A DNA stretch of 52,904 bases from Algibacter luteus. GTDB lineage: Bacteria; Bacteroidota; Bacteroidia; Flavobacteriales; Flavobacteriaceae. Where the stretch lies: contig NZ_FQYK01000002.1 in NCBI RefSeq assembly GCF_900141715.1, positions 1 to 52,904 on the forward strand, in the 5' to 3' direction. Made by a program: the position numbers and the translations under genes. The notes below the pieces were generated by a model. That model saw nothing but the letters and a program-made list of their open reading frames with translations, was not told the DNA's origin and did no database searches. Of this stretch, positions 9,195-17,701 are shown one piece after another. Each line of letters begins with the position of its first letter. Within the stretch, counting starts at the first letter, position 1.

Positions 9195-9512
9195 CGCAAT
9201 TATATTTATAAAGCATTAAACAAGCCATCATTCAAATCTAATTTATTTATACCTAGTATGTATGATTATTCTTTATAATGAAATAAAAATCGTTTAAATG
9301 GCAAACAATATAATTTTAAGTTCATACATTAAAGATTATATCGCTTTTCTATATAAATAAACAGTTGAAAAAAACGCTAATTTATTGCTTTAAACATTTA
9401 AGCCGAAACTTTGATTATATTTTAATTACTAACTAAAAGGACTATTATCGCTTATTAAAAAATGAATAAATCCTTAATCTGCTCCGATTAATTATTTACA
9501 ATATAATTCTTG

Positions 9513-9520
9513 CAAATATA
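9513..9520 (-). promoter_or_regulatory. Candidate -7 element TATATTTG for the SDR/GT2 operon
   Basis: The plus-strand CAAATATA reads TATATTTG on the minus strand, the Bacteroidota TAnnTTTG consensus. No convincing TTG -33 element is seen at the usual spacing, and the start codon is ~310 nt downstream. Confidence 0.4.
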
Positions 9521-9675
9521 TATGAACTAATAGTTTTAGCGGATAGGAAAGTAAACTTTAAAACTATATTTTTTTAGATATAGCCTAAACCCCTTTTAAA
9601 ATATCAATTAATTACCTTTTAAATGAAAATTTATATTTTTAAACGATAATATTTAGTATTGCAATACTGAAAATG

Positions 9676-9683
9676 TACATTTG
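9676..9683 (+). promoter_or_regulatory. -7 element TACATTTG for the first phosphoglycosyl transferase
   Basis: This matches TAnnTTTG exactly and lies 25 nt upstream of the ATG at 9708. A TTG occurs at 9659-9661, slightly close for a -33 element. Confidence 0.6.
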
Positions 9684-9707
9684 CTTCAATAAAGATTAAA
9701 AATTAAA

Positions 9708-10313
9708 ATGTATAAAAATTTCATTAAAAGAATATTTGATATTATTGCATCATTAATTGGATTAATAATTTTATCTCCGCTAATCATACTTTTAATTATA
9801 GTTTTAACTATAAGTTTTAATGGCACGCCATTTTTTTTACATCCAAGACCAGGAAAGCATGGTGTAATTTTTAAGGTAATAAAATTTAAATCTATGAATG
9901 ATAAAAAAGATGAGCATGGAGTTTTATTACCACATAATATGAGGGTTACTAAGACTGGAGATTTTATACGAAAGTTTTCTCTTGATGAATTGCCACAGCT
10001 TATTAATGTGTTAAAAGGCGATATGAGTTTGATTGGTCCTAGACCATTAGAAGTGAGATATTTGCCACTTTATAACGAATTTCAAAAACAAAGACATAAT
10101 GTTAAGCCAGGTATTTCAGGATGGGCACAGGTGAATGGTCGAAATACGGTTTCTTGGGATGAGAAATTTGAAATGGATGTTTGGTATGTTAATAACATTT
10201 CATTTATAACCGACTTAAGAATTATACTTTTAACTATCAAAAAAGTACTTTTGAGAAAAGATATTAATGCCAGTGAAACCTTAAATATGGCTCCTTTTTT
10301 AGGCAATAATTAG
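9708..10313 (+). CDS. Initiating sugar-phosphate transferase (monotopic phosphoglycosyl transferase, PglC/WcaJ-C type)
   Basis: The protein has 201 residues, the size of the minimal PglC-type catalytic domain. An N-terminal reentrant membrane helix (about 8-37) precedes the family blocks KVIKFKSM, FSLDELPQL, LKGDMSLIGPRP and KPGISGWAQVNGRN. These enzymes move a sugar-1-phosphate from a UDP-sugar to undecaprenyl phosphate through a covalent aspartyl intermediate (the DE in SLDELPQL), starting glycan assembly at the inner membrane. A second copy is at 17702-18358, so the locus has two initiating enzymes. A good promoter is 25 nt upstream of the start. The next gene is 295 bp away. The family is very secure; the sugar is unknown. 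Confidence 0.92.
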   Translation: MYKNFIKRIFDIIASLIGLIILSPLIILLIIVLTISFNGTPFFLHPRPGKHGVIFKVIKFKSMNDKKDEHGVLLPHNMRVTKTGDFIRKFSLDELPQLINVLKGDMSLIGPRPLEVRYLPLYNEFQKQRHNVKPGISGWAQVNGRNTVSWDEKFEMDVWYVNNISFITDLRIILLTIKKVLLRKDINASETLNMAPFLGNN

Positions 10314-10426
10314 TAATTTAAATGTGATTATTTTTTAAAAATTTAGGTAATTATTAAATAATCAAATGACAATCAATAATTGAATAAAGTATAGATATAT
10401 TATATAAACTAAATTTTAACAGACAA

Positions 10427-10452
10427 TCTGACTATTTTAAAAAATAATCAGA
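10427..10452. other. Inverted repeat in the 10314-10608 spacer
   Basis: TCTGA-C-TATTTT pairs with AAAATA-A-TCAGA around a 2-base loop, with one mismatch. No T-tract follows, so it is not a clear terminator. The rest of this 295-bp AT-rich spacer shows no gene or recognisable promoter. Confidence 0.35.
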
Positions 10453-10608
10453 TACATTTATAGCAAATCCCTCAAGAATTAAAATTAAGAGAATATTGAT
10501 ATTTACTCTTAAAACATTAAATTATATAAGATATTCATAGATAATAATAGTTTCTATTAGAATTGTTTTATTTACTAATGAATTAATAATTAATAGCAGA
10601 TTAGTTTA

Positions 10609-11682
10609 GTGAAAATTGAAATTATAACCCAAAAACAAGAATGGGATGATTTTTTGAAGAGTGTAAATAATTATGATTTCTATCATACTTATGATTATCA
10701 CCATATTTCAAAATCGAAATTTGATTCTCCTGTATTGATTAAATACACGAATAAAGATACGTACATTGGACTTCCTTTATTAATTAGGAAAATACCAAAC
10801 TCTGAATATTTTGATGCCGTCTCTGTTTACGGCTACTCAGGACATATTGGAAGTAAATTACCTGATAATTTTGACACTACACATTACGAGGAAGTTTTAC
10901 TTGATTTTTTTAAAACAAAAAAAATTGTGAGCGTTTTTATGAGATTGAACCCTTATATAAAATTTCAAAACATACTTTTTTCAAATTTAGGCGAATCTAC
11001 GGCCTCAGAAACAACAACAGAATTTGGGGAATTGACATATTTGGGGAAAATTGTAAATATAAATTTATCACTACCCTTAGAAGAACAAAGAAAAAAATAC
11101 AGTAGACGATTAAAAACTCATATTAATAAATCTAATAAGCTTTTAACCATTAAGGTTGCTGAAACTAAAGAAGAAATAGAGGCTTTTAAAGCTTTATATT
11201 ATAATAACATGAAACGAATTAATGCTAAAAAACACTATTTCTTCAGCGACGAATATTTCAATAAACTCATTTCGACACAAGATTTTAAAACCGAAATCTT
11301 ACTTGCTATCGAGAATAGCACCAGCAAAATAATCGCTGCAGGTATGTTTATAAAAACTAAAAAAATGGTACAGTATCACCTTGCTGGAGCTAATGAAGAC
11401 TATTTAGATTTAAATCCTATAAAGTTTATTATTGATAAAATGAGAATCAAAGCAACTGAAGAAGGCTATAAAAATTTTAACTTAGGTGGTGGTTTAGGTG
11501 CGAATGAAAATGATTCGCTATTTAGATTTAAGTCACTATTTTCAGATGAATACCATCCATTTTTTGTGTGGAAACTCGTTGCTAACAATAGAGTTTACTA
11601 TGAACTTTGTAAAAAGAACGAGGTCAATTATATGTCTTCATCTTTTTTTCCATTATATAGATATAAAGAACATCATAGTTAA
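10609..11682 (+). CDS. FemAB/GNAT-fold aminoacyl- or acyltransferase-like protein
   Basis: This encodes 357 residues from a GTG start; no in-frame ATG fits better. It has the double-GNAT layout of the FemAB/BioF2 group: an N-terminal half with FYHTYDYHHISKSK and a GLPLLIRK strand, the central SRRLKTHINKSNK segment, then AGMFIKTKKMVQYHLAGAN and a C-terminal FNLGGGLGANENDSLFRFKS block. FemAB proteins transfer amino acids from aminoacyl-tRNA to peptidoglycan stems; relatives in polysaccharide loci act on sugars. It heads a tight rightward run (25, 32 and 31 bp gaps) with a methyltransferase, a second GNAT-like enzyme and a formyltransferase. A role in acylating a locus sugar is inference. Confidence 0.75.
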   Translation: MKIEIITQKQEWDDFLKSVNNYDFYHTYDYHHISKSKFDSPVLIKYTNKDTYIGLPLLIRKIPNSEYFDAVSVYGYSGHIGSKLPDNFDTTHYEEVLLDFFKTKKIVSVFMRLNPYIKFQNILFSNLGESTASETTTEFGELTYLGKIVNINLSLPLEEQRKKYSRRLKTHINKSNKLLTIKVAETKEEIEAFKALYYNNMKRINAKKHYFFSDEYFNKLISTQDFKTEILLAIENSTSKIIAAGMFIKTKKMVQYHLAGANEDYLDLNPIKFIIDKMRIKATEEGYKNFNLGGGLGANENDSLFRFKSLFSDEYHPFFVWKLVANNRVYYELCKKNEVNYMSSSFFPLYRYKEHHS

Positions 11683-11706
11683 TATGTTGAATTAAATTTT
11701 TCTCTC

Positions 11707-12432
11707 TTGCGCCCAAATTTAAATAAAGATCTATATTCAAGTAAATTATTAAAAACTTGGTCTGAAAACTACGGTTTACTCCCTATCGAAAAATATTTTA
11801 TAAAAAAGTATCTAGTAAATAAAGCGGCTAAAGTTATTGAAGCTGGTACTGGAGGTGGCAGAATAATTTTTGAAATCGAAAAAATGGGATATAAAGATTT
11901 ATATGCCTTTGATTATGTTGACAAAATGATAGCCATCTGTAATGAAAAGAAATTTCATTCTAATTCTTCAATTCAATTTAACACAGCAGATGCAACAAAC
12001 TTGGATGTTTATGAGGATAATCAATTTGATTACTTAGTTTATTTACAGCAAATTCTTTGTTTTTTAGATAAAGACACATTGCATTTAGGATTAAAAGAAG
12101 CACATAGAATTGGTAATGCAAATGCAGTTTATCTTTTTTCATTTTTAAATTGGAATTCTAAATGGTATAATCCTATACTAAGTGCTATTGTGAATTTTTC
12201 AAGGGTATTCAAAAATAATAAAGTTTCAAAAAACGAATTACCTTGGTTAAAAATAAACAATAAGTTTAATTGGCGATTCTTAAACAAAAACCAACCACTT
12301 AACTTATGGTTAAAAGAAAAAGAGATCGTGGAAATTCTTGAAAACAATGGTTTCTCTATAATCGAAATTAAAGCAAAAGTTAATGGTGATAATAAGGTTG
12401 GCCACATCCATATAGCGTGTAAGAAAACATAA
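11707..12432 (+). CDS. SAM-dependent class I methyltransferase
   Basis: The 241-residue protein starts at a TTG; an ATG just upstream runs into a stop. SAM motif I is VIEAGTGGGRIIFEI (about 45-59), followed by the acidic DYVD of motif II and, near 95-110, ADATNLDVYEDNQFDYLVYLQ for motifs III/IV. This is the usual Methyltransf_11/25 pattern. No membrane segment is seen. It lies 25 bp after the FemAB-like gene and 32 bp before the next GNAT-like gene. It probably methylates a sugar or its acyl decoration in the locus product. The substrate cannot be deduced. Confidence 0.8.
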   Translation: MRPNLNKDLYSSKLLKTWSENYGLLPIEKYFIKKYLVNKAAKVIEAGTGGGRIIFEIEKMGYKDLYAFDYVDKMIAICNEKKFHSNSSIQFNTADATNLDVYEDNQFDYLVYLQQILCFLDKDTLHLGLKEAHRIGNANAVYLFSFLNWNSKWYNPILSAIVNFSRVFKNNKVSKNELPWLKINNKFNWRFLNKNQPLNLWLKEKEIVEILENNGFSIIEIKAKVNGDNKVGHIHIACKKT

Positions 12433-12464
12433 AATTGAATTAATAAAGGTATTTTTAGCTGATA

Positions 12465-13709
12465 ATGAATACAAAAAATAGCCCCTTCGCGAATAATTCT
12501 TTTCAATCAATTTGGAGTAAACATTTTATTCCAAATTCCAATATTCAAGCTTTCAAGTTTATTAAAGGAATCGCATTTTATAAACACAATTGGCTTCCCA
12601 ATTATTTTAATGTCGGAAAAAATTTAACAAAAGGTAATAATTATTCATTAAACAATACTTCAGATTTCAAAAATAAAACCCTAATTATTTATGATGTTTT
12701 ACCTCATTTAATGGATGAAATTACAGTTCCTAAAAACTTAGGTGTTTTAAAATCTTTACAGTATTCTGGCTTTTTAATCAATTTAGACCAATTTAAAAAC
12801 ATTGACGATTATCTATTAAAAACTTTTAGTAAAAATACGAGGATGAAACTTCGCAAGTTTAGTAATCGTTTAGAGCGTTGTTTCAATCTTTCATATAAAA
12901 TGTTTTTAGGCGAAATAGACAAAACTGAATACAACCAATTGTTTGATGATTTCATAAAACTGTTGAAAAAAAGGTATTCAGACAAGCAAATTACTTATAA
13001 TAATATGCTGCCTAATGAATGGAATTTTTATAAAGAAGTTGCTTATCCATTAATTTTAGAGAAGAAGGCTTCACTATTTGTAATCTACGACAATAACAAA
13101 CCCATTGCTATTACATACAATTATCACACAGAAGATACTGTAATTGATGCTATTACTGTATTTGACATCGATTATTCAAAATTCAATCTTGGTTATGTTA
13201 ACAATTTAAAATTGCTAGATTGGTGTTTTGAAAACAACATAAAAACATTAGATTTTTCAAAAGGATATTTTGATTATAAAAAAAGAATGTGTACAAAAGA
13301 ATACGATTTTGAATATCATATAATTTATGATAAAACATCTTTAATTTCTAGTTTTAATGCACACTTGCATTATAAATTCTTTGAATTTAAGGCTTATTTA
13401 AGGAATAAAGGAATCAATTCGAGATTCCATAAACTTACTTATGTTTTTAAAAACGGAAAAAATTCAAAATCGAAAAAAAAGATTCAAATTAGTAAACTTG
13501 AAGAACTTCCTAGTCTGGACGAATTAATGTTAATTGAAATTCAAAATGATTTTAATTATAATTTTATAAAGAAAGATATCAATGACTTTCTTTATCTTGT
13601 AATTGAACCCCAAAATAAAATTGAAATCTATAAGTTCAAAAATCAAAATAATGTATATATTTTATCATGTAACTCTACATTTCAGCAAATAAAAATAGAA
13701 TCGACTTAA
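12465..13709 (+). CDS. BioF2/CelD-like GNAT acyltransferase
   Basis: This 414-residue protein matches the BioF2-type GNAT group of polysaccharide loci. The conserved core contains KNTRMKLRKFSNRLE (about 128-142), FIKLLKKRYSD, a strand LFVIYDNNKPIAITYNYH, and the final LGYVNNLKLLDWCFENN...LDFSKGYFDYKKRMC block near 255-290. The C-terminal ~110 residues are less typical. It is the second acyltransferase-like protein in the operon, so two acylations or two acceptor sites are plausible. The start is the first ATG after the methyltransferase stop. Donor and acceptor are unknown. Confidence 0.72.
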   Translation: MNTKNSPFANNSFQSIWSKHFIPNSNIQAFKFIKGIAFYKHNWLPNYFNVGKNLTKGNNYSLNNTSDFKNKTLIIYDVLPHLMDEITVPKNLGVLKSLQYSGFLINLDQFKNIDDYLLKTFSKNTRMKLRKFSNRLERCFNLSYKMFLGEIDKTEYNQLFDDFIKLLKKRYSDKQITYNNMLPNEWNFYKEVAYPLILEKKASLFVIYDNNKPIAITYNYHTEDTVIDAITVFDIDYSKFNLGYVNNLKLLDWCFENNIKTLDFSKGYFDYKKRMCTKEYDFEYHIIYDKTSLISSFNAHLHYKFFEFKAYLRNKGINSRFHKLTYVFKNGKNSKSKKKIQISKLEELPSLDELMLIEIQNDFNYNFIKKDINDFLYLVIEPQNKIEIYKFKNQNNVYILSCNSTFQQIKIEST

Positions 13710-13740
13710 TTAACCTAAAACCAATATAGACGTACTTTTT

Positions 13741-14523
13741 ATGAATAAAAAAATCATTATGCTTGTTGGCGATTGGAACTATCCCAAGATGGTTTATCAA
13801 AGTTTGGAGTCTGAATTTAATGTGGATAAAATAATTGTTGACAACGGAATAAGCACTTCAAAATTAATTAAACGAAGAATTAAAAAGTTAGGATTCATTC
13901 GGGTATTAGGACAATTATTATTTAGAGTTGTGGCGGTCTCATATATAAATGCTACTTCCAAAAAAAGAATTCAAGAAATACTAATTAAAAACAATATTAA
14001 AGAGGTAGATTTTGATCGAGAAAAAACCGTTGAAATCGCATCAATAAACTCCGATGAAGGACGCCAACTTCTAAAAAAATTAAATCCTGATATTGTTGTA
14101 ATTGTAACAACCAGAATACTATCAAAAAAAACCTTAGAATGTGTTAATGCCAAATTTATTAACATTCATGCTGGTATAACTCCGCTATATAGAGGGCTGC
14201 ATGGCGCATATTGGGCTTTAATTAATAATGATAAAGATAATTGTGGTGTTACTGTGCATTTAGTAGATGAAGGCATCGATACAGGAAATATATTGTATCA
14301 AGAAAACATAACAGATAGTATTACTCATAAGGATAATTTTATGACTTATACATTTCTACAATTAGCAAAAGCTTTACCATTACTAAAGAAATCTATTCGA
14401 GATATTCAATTAAAAAGTCTTAAAACTAAAGTTAATACCAAAGAGCAAATTAGTAATGACTTATACTACCACCCTACACTTTGGTTTTATTTATATAACA
14501 GATGGGTTCATGGAATAAAATAA
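13741..14523 (+). CDS. Formyltransferase family protein (sugar N-formyltransferase candidate)
   Basis: This 260-residue protein carries the formyl_trans_N active site: Asn141 and His143 in FINIHAG, the PLYRG loop and Asp180 in VDEGIDTG. These are the three residues that catalyse formyl transfer from N10-formyltetrahydrofolate. Initiator-tRNA formyltransferase is longer and GART is shorter with a different N-terminus. In a glycan locus the usual role is N-formylation of an amino sugar, as for Qui4NFo or Rha4NFo. It is the last gene of the rightward operon, 31 bp after the acyltransferase. It implies that the glycan contains an amino sugar or an attached free amine. Confidence 0.85.
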   Translation: MNKKIIMLVGDWNYPKMVYQSLESEFNVDKIIVDNGISTSKLIKRRIKKLGFIRVLGQLLFRVVAVSYINATSKKRIQEILIKNNIKEVDFDREKTVEIASINSDEGRQLLKKLNPDIVVIVTTRILSKKTLECVNAKFINIHAGITPLYRGLHGAYWALINNDKDNCGVTVHLVDEGIDTGNILYQENITDSITHKDNFMTYTFLQLAKALPLLKKSIRDIQLKSLKTKVNTKEQISNDLYYHPTLWFYLYNRWVHGIK

Positions 14524-14530
14524 AATTCCA
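14511..14530. terminator. Hairpin between convergent genes
   Basis: TGGAAT pairs with ATTCCA around an 8-base loop and overlaps the formyltransferase stop. T-rich sequence follows. It could serve both convergent transcripts, but the stem is short. Confidence 0.4.
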
Positions 14531-14542
14531 AGTTTTAATATA

Positions 14543-14791
14543 TTATTGATTTTCAATTTCCTTTTGAACTGTATTAAGCAAATCTCCCACATTTTCCATA
14601 GACATTAAGTCCATGAGTTTGAATTTGATATTGAAAGACTTTTCAATATCAGTCATAATAAGCATATGTGTTATAGACTCCCATCCATCTACATCCTCAG
14701 CTGTTGTAGTATTATTTAGCTCAAAATTATTATGCTCGAGCACTCTAACAAAAGACTTCTTTATTTTTGATAATAATTCTTCCTTATTCAT
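14543..14791 (-). CDS. Stand-alone acyl/peptidyl carrier protein
   Basis: The protein has 82 residues, the size of a discrete carrier protein. The phosphopantetheine site is Ser39 in DGWESITHMLIM, in the usual position before helix II. The tail DLMSMENVGDLLNTV is the typical helix III/IV end. It starts 3 bp after the stop of the adenylation gene, so the two are translationally coupled. This resembles the DltA/DltC arrangement, where an adenylating ligase loads an amino acid onto a carrier. It is unlikely to be the fatty-acid AcpP because of its context and non-DSL site. The cargo is unknown. Confidence 0.85.
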   Translation of the reverse strand: MNKEELLSKIKKSFVRVLEHNNFELNNTTTAEDVDGWESITHMLIMTDIEKSFNIKFKLMDLMSMENVGDLLNTVQKEIENQ

Positions 14792-14794
14792 TTT

Positions 14795-16294
14795 TTAATT
14801 TACTATTAGGTTCCTTAAGGTATTTCTATCAATTTTACCATTATTGTTATGTGGTAAACTATCAATAAAAAATACTTTTTTAGGTATCATATATTCTACT
14901 AGATTGAGTTTTAAATAGTCTAATAAATTATCGGTGTTAAATTTAGGACTTTCTATAACAAGAACAAGTTCTTCGCTATTATTTGAATTCTTTACATCTA
15001 TAACAAGACTATTTTTAGATTTTGTTGATTCATGCTTTCTTACATGATATTCAATCTCTCCCAATTCAACACGATAACCTCCTATTTTTACTTGAAAATC
15101 TTTTCTTCCAACATACATATAATAACCATCATGATCTCGAATACATAAGTCACCAGTTTTATAAAATCGTTTTTCAGCACCCTTGTTAACTTTATGCATA
15201 AAAAATGCACTTGAATTTAAAGCATCATTTTTCCAATATCCAGCTGTTAATTGTTCTCCTGATAAGCACAACTCACCTTCAATATTATCACTTACTATAT
15301 TGTTTTCAGAATCTAATAAGACACTTTCAACTTTATTAAATGGTTTTCCTATTGATAACACTCCTTTATGCGATTTCAGAGCTTCCAGTTCTAATTTATA
15401 ATAATGGCTACACACTGTAAACTCTGTTGGTCCATAATGGTTTAATAACGTTGCATTAGGAACACATGCCCTCCATTCCTCTACCACATCTATATACAAC
15501 TTTTCTCCACCAAATATTGAATAGCGAACGCAAGGAGCATGAATCTCAGCAAAATATGGTCTTAAGTAATAAATAATGGATGGCACCATTTTTAACACTG
15601 TCAATTTATGCGTTAATAATAGCTTTGAGATGTAGAAATATTTTATTGCACTAGAAGGAACTGTGTACAAACAGGCGCCAGCTAATAACGCTGGTAAAAT
15701 TGCAGTTAATGATGCATCAAATGTTAAATCATACATTTGGAGGCATCTGTCATCGGCATTTAATTTGTATTCTTCGTCTTCGTCTAATGCTGTTACTAAT
15801 GCATTTAAATTTTTAAAACTTATAGGAATTCCTTTAGGAACACCTGTACTGCCGCTAGTAAATAATACATAGGCATTATTTTTTTTATTAAATTTTATAG
15901 GTTCAAAAGGAGCACTTTTAAATTTATTATAAAAACTTGTATTTAAAACTTTAAAATCAGAATAGTCTGAGATTTCAGTTGAATCCAATACATGTTTTAC
16001 ATCAATTAATTTCAAAATTTCTACATTCCTAATTTTTGAAGCGTTAGGATTTATAGGAATATATGCTTTCCCTTCCATCCATAATGCGAATATAGATGCA
16101 TATGTTTCTAAATCATTGTTAGTAACCAGACCAATGTGTTTTTCAGATGTATTTATATTCGAAACAATTTTATCTCGGATTTGAGAAATACTATTGAGTA
16201 CATCTTGATACGTAAAAAAAACATCATTTATACAAAATGCATTCTTTTTGCGATGTTTTAGAAATGAATTGTGTAAACTATATAACAAATTCAT
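14795..16294 (-). CDS. DltA-like amino-acid adenylation enzyme
   Basis: This is a 499-residue single-domain adenylate-forming enzyme. Core motifs are TSGSTGVPKG (146-155), YDLTFDASL (Asp193 at the site that contacts the substrate amine in amino-acid A-domains), NHYGPTE (285-291), YKTGD, VGRKDFQVKIGGYRVELGEIE in two adjoining blocks, and the catalytic-lysine block NNNGKIDR near the C-terminus. Length and lack of fused domains fit DltA rather than a modular NRPS. It starts 9 bp after the GNAT-like gene and ends 3 bp before the carrier gene. It should activate an amino acid and load it on that carrier for transfer to the locus glycan. Confidence 0.87.
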   Translation of the reverse strand: MNLLYSLHNSFLKHRKKNAFCINDVFFTYQDVLNSISQIRDKIVSNINTSEKHIGLVTNNDLETYASIFALWMEGKAYIPINPNASKIRNVEILKLIDVKHVLDSTEISDYSDFKVLNTSFYNKFKSAPFEPIKFNKKNNAYVLFTSGSTGVPKGIPISFKNLNALVTALDEDEEYKLNADDRCLQMYDLTFDASLTAILPALLAGACLYTVPSSAIKYFYISKLLLTHKLTVLKMVPSIIYYLRPYFAEIHAPCVRYSIFGGEKLYIDVVEEWRACVPNATLLNHYGPTEFTVCSHYYKLELEALKSHKGVLSIGKPFNKVESVLLDSENNIVSDNIEGELCLSGEQLTAGYWKNDALNSSAFFMHKVNKGAEKRFYKTGDLCIRDHDGYYMYVGRKDFQVKIGGYRVELGEIEYHVRKHESTKSKNSLVIDVKNSNNSEELVLVIESPKFNTDNLLDYLKLNLVEYMIPKKVFFIDSLPHNNNGKIDRNTLRNLIVN

Positions 16295-16303
16295 ACGCGT
16301 TTT

Positions 16304-17401
16304 TTAGATAAAGTTTCCATCTTGATCGTGAACCAAAGCTTCATTTAAATCAACTGATACATCGTTATGTTTTAATGAAATTAATTTTTTAACATCGGCA
16401 TAAACTTTTGCGTATTTATTGATTATTTGTTCTCCTACCTTTTTGTTTTCACTTTGAAACACGATACATTTACTTCTTGCAATGTTTTCAATAAGGATTT
16501 TTAAACTATCATTAAAATAATCTTCCGAAGTATTAAAATACCTAAGTGTAAACCTATTACCCGATACTAACCCAGAAATAAATCCAACAATTTGATCATC
16601 TTTTTTAATAACCAGATTTACATTATATATTTTATTAGAAATACTTTCTAAAAGGCATTTATATTTAATTTTGTCTTTATCTTTTTTAATTTGGAGATAT
16701 TGATTATTATCTATTTGCCAATTTATATAGTCTAAACTTTTAGGTACAATATCGTTTTCAGTATGCTTTTCAATAAATTTCCAAGTCTCATTATCAATAC
16801 AATCCACACTTTCATAACTAATACCTTTACTTCTTTTCGAACTTTTACTTTTGTTTATTAAAGCAATGACTTTAGCAGATAATTCATCAATAAGTTTCAG
16901 GATTGGAGTAAACGTTTTTAAGCTATTTTTTTTCGAGATTAAAAGTTGATGATCTACACTAAAAAGTATGATATAACGCTTTCTAACTGAAAACTTTGTA
17001 AAAGGTTGCTTTTCATAATATGCACTTGTATTATCGCCTAAAAAGCGCACAACCACTTGATTATTACATGCGCTTAAAGACATGTTTTTTACATAAGCTG
17101 GTAATACTGAACCTTGATACTTCTCTAAAATCCACCATTTCTGGCTCCAATATATTTTTAACCAGTTTCCATCTTCGCCCTTTATAAAATCTGGCATAAG
17201 ATATACAAACGCTATAATCGTATGATTTTCATAGCCTAATATAGCTAGAACATCTTGGTCTTCTGCTCTATTATTATCTAATAACCAATTGGCCTTATTT
17301 AATGAAAATGGCGCTTCGTAAGAATCATTCCAAAATTTATTAGCCACTACTGCTTCTTTCAAGCTTTGTTTCGTTAAGGTGATTACCTCTAAATTTTCCA
17401 T
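16304..17401 (-). CDS. GNAT-fold acyltransferase, first gene of the adenylation/carrier operon
   Basis: The protein has 365 residues. Strand/helix order and segments such as ILGYENHTIIAFVYLMPDF (about 53-71), IKKDDQIVGFISGLVSGNR and a C-terminal VHDQDGNFI suggest a double GNAT-fold acyltransferase, but similarity is low. It starts a leftward operon with the DltA-like enzyme and the carrier protein, separated by 9 and 3 bp. I infer that it transfers the carrier-bound acyl or aminoacyl group to a sugar, the role DltB and DltD play for teichoic acid; no DltB-like MBOAT is present. No signal peptide or membrane helix is evident, so the step would be cytosolic. The fold call is moderate and the role is inference. 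Confidence 0.65.
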   Translation of the reverse strand: MENLEVITLTKQSLKEAVVANKFWNDSYEAPFSLNKANWLLDNNRAEDQDVLAILGYENHTIIAFVYLMPDFIKGEDGNWLKIYWSQKWWILEKYQGSVLPAYVKNMSLSACNNQVVVRFLGDNTSAYYEKQPFTKFSVRKRYIILFSVDHQLLISKKNSLKTFTPILKLIDELSAKVIALINKSKSSKRSKGISYESVDCIDNETWKFIEKHTENDIVPKSLDYINWQIDNNQYLQIKKDKDKIKYKCLLESISNKIYNVNLVIKKDDQIVGFISGLVSGNRFTLRYFNTSEDYFNDSLKILIENIARSKCIVFQSENKKVGEQIINKYAKVYADVKKLISLKHNDVSVDLNEALVHDQDGNFI

Positions 17402-17701
17402 CTAAAAATAAAATGAGTTAAATTCAAGTGTAAATTTAGATTATTAAAAATATTTTTAACTTAAAATTCAACATAGATTTGTGATAAGAATTCAATTTTG
17501 GTGTCTGAATTTGTTTAAAAAAGTAATTACATAACAGAACATATTGTGGCTTTTTTTCGATTTTTAAAAATAAAGAAAATAATAATTCTTTTTCGAAATT
17601 ATAATATTGTAAATATATTTGCTAAAACACCGATGTGATAAAGTAACCAATCAAATATTTTAACCACCCAATTATTAAAAATTCTTTATTACACGCTTAT
17701 T
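17402..17701. other. 300-bp AT-rich divergent spacer
   Basis: This spacer lies between the leftward acyltransferase operon and the rightward second phosphoglycosyl transferase. The only signal I see is a rightward -7-like element at 17614-17621. No small gene or RNA is apparent. Confidence 0.55.
17614..17621 (+). promoter_or_regulatory. -7 element TATATTTG for the second phosphoglycosyl transferase
   Basis: An exact TAnnTTTG match ~80 nt upstream of the first possible start. No clear -33 TTG lies at the usual spacing. Confidence 0.45.

Larger units (their letters stand above)
9195..9707. other. 513-bp AT-rich divergent spacer without a gene
   Basis: This is the divergent region between the SDR operon (leftward) and the phosphoglycosyl transferase gene (rightward). 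I see one promoter-like TAnnTTTG element for each direction and no plausible coding frame or RNA gene. Most of it would be a ~300-nt untranslated leader for the leftward operon if the promoter call is right. Confidence 0.6.

Noticed and set aside
9195-9707. Possible riboswitch in the long leader of the SDR operon
   Set aside because: The sequence is AT-rich with no recognisable conserved aptamer core or terminator hairpin.
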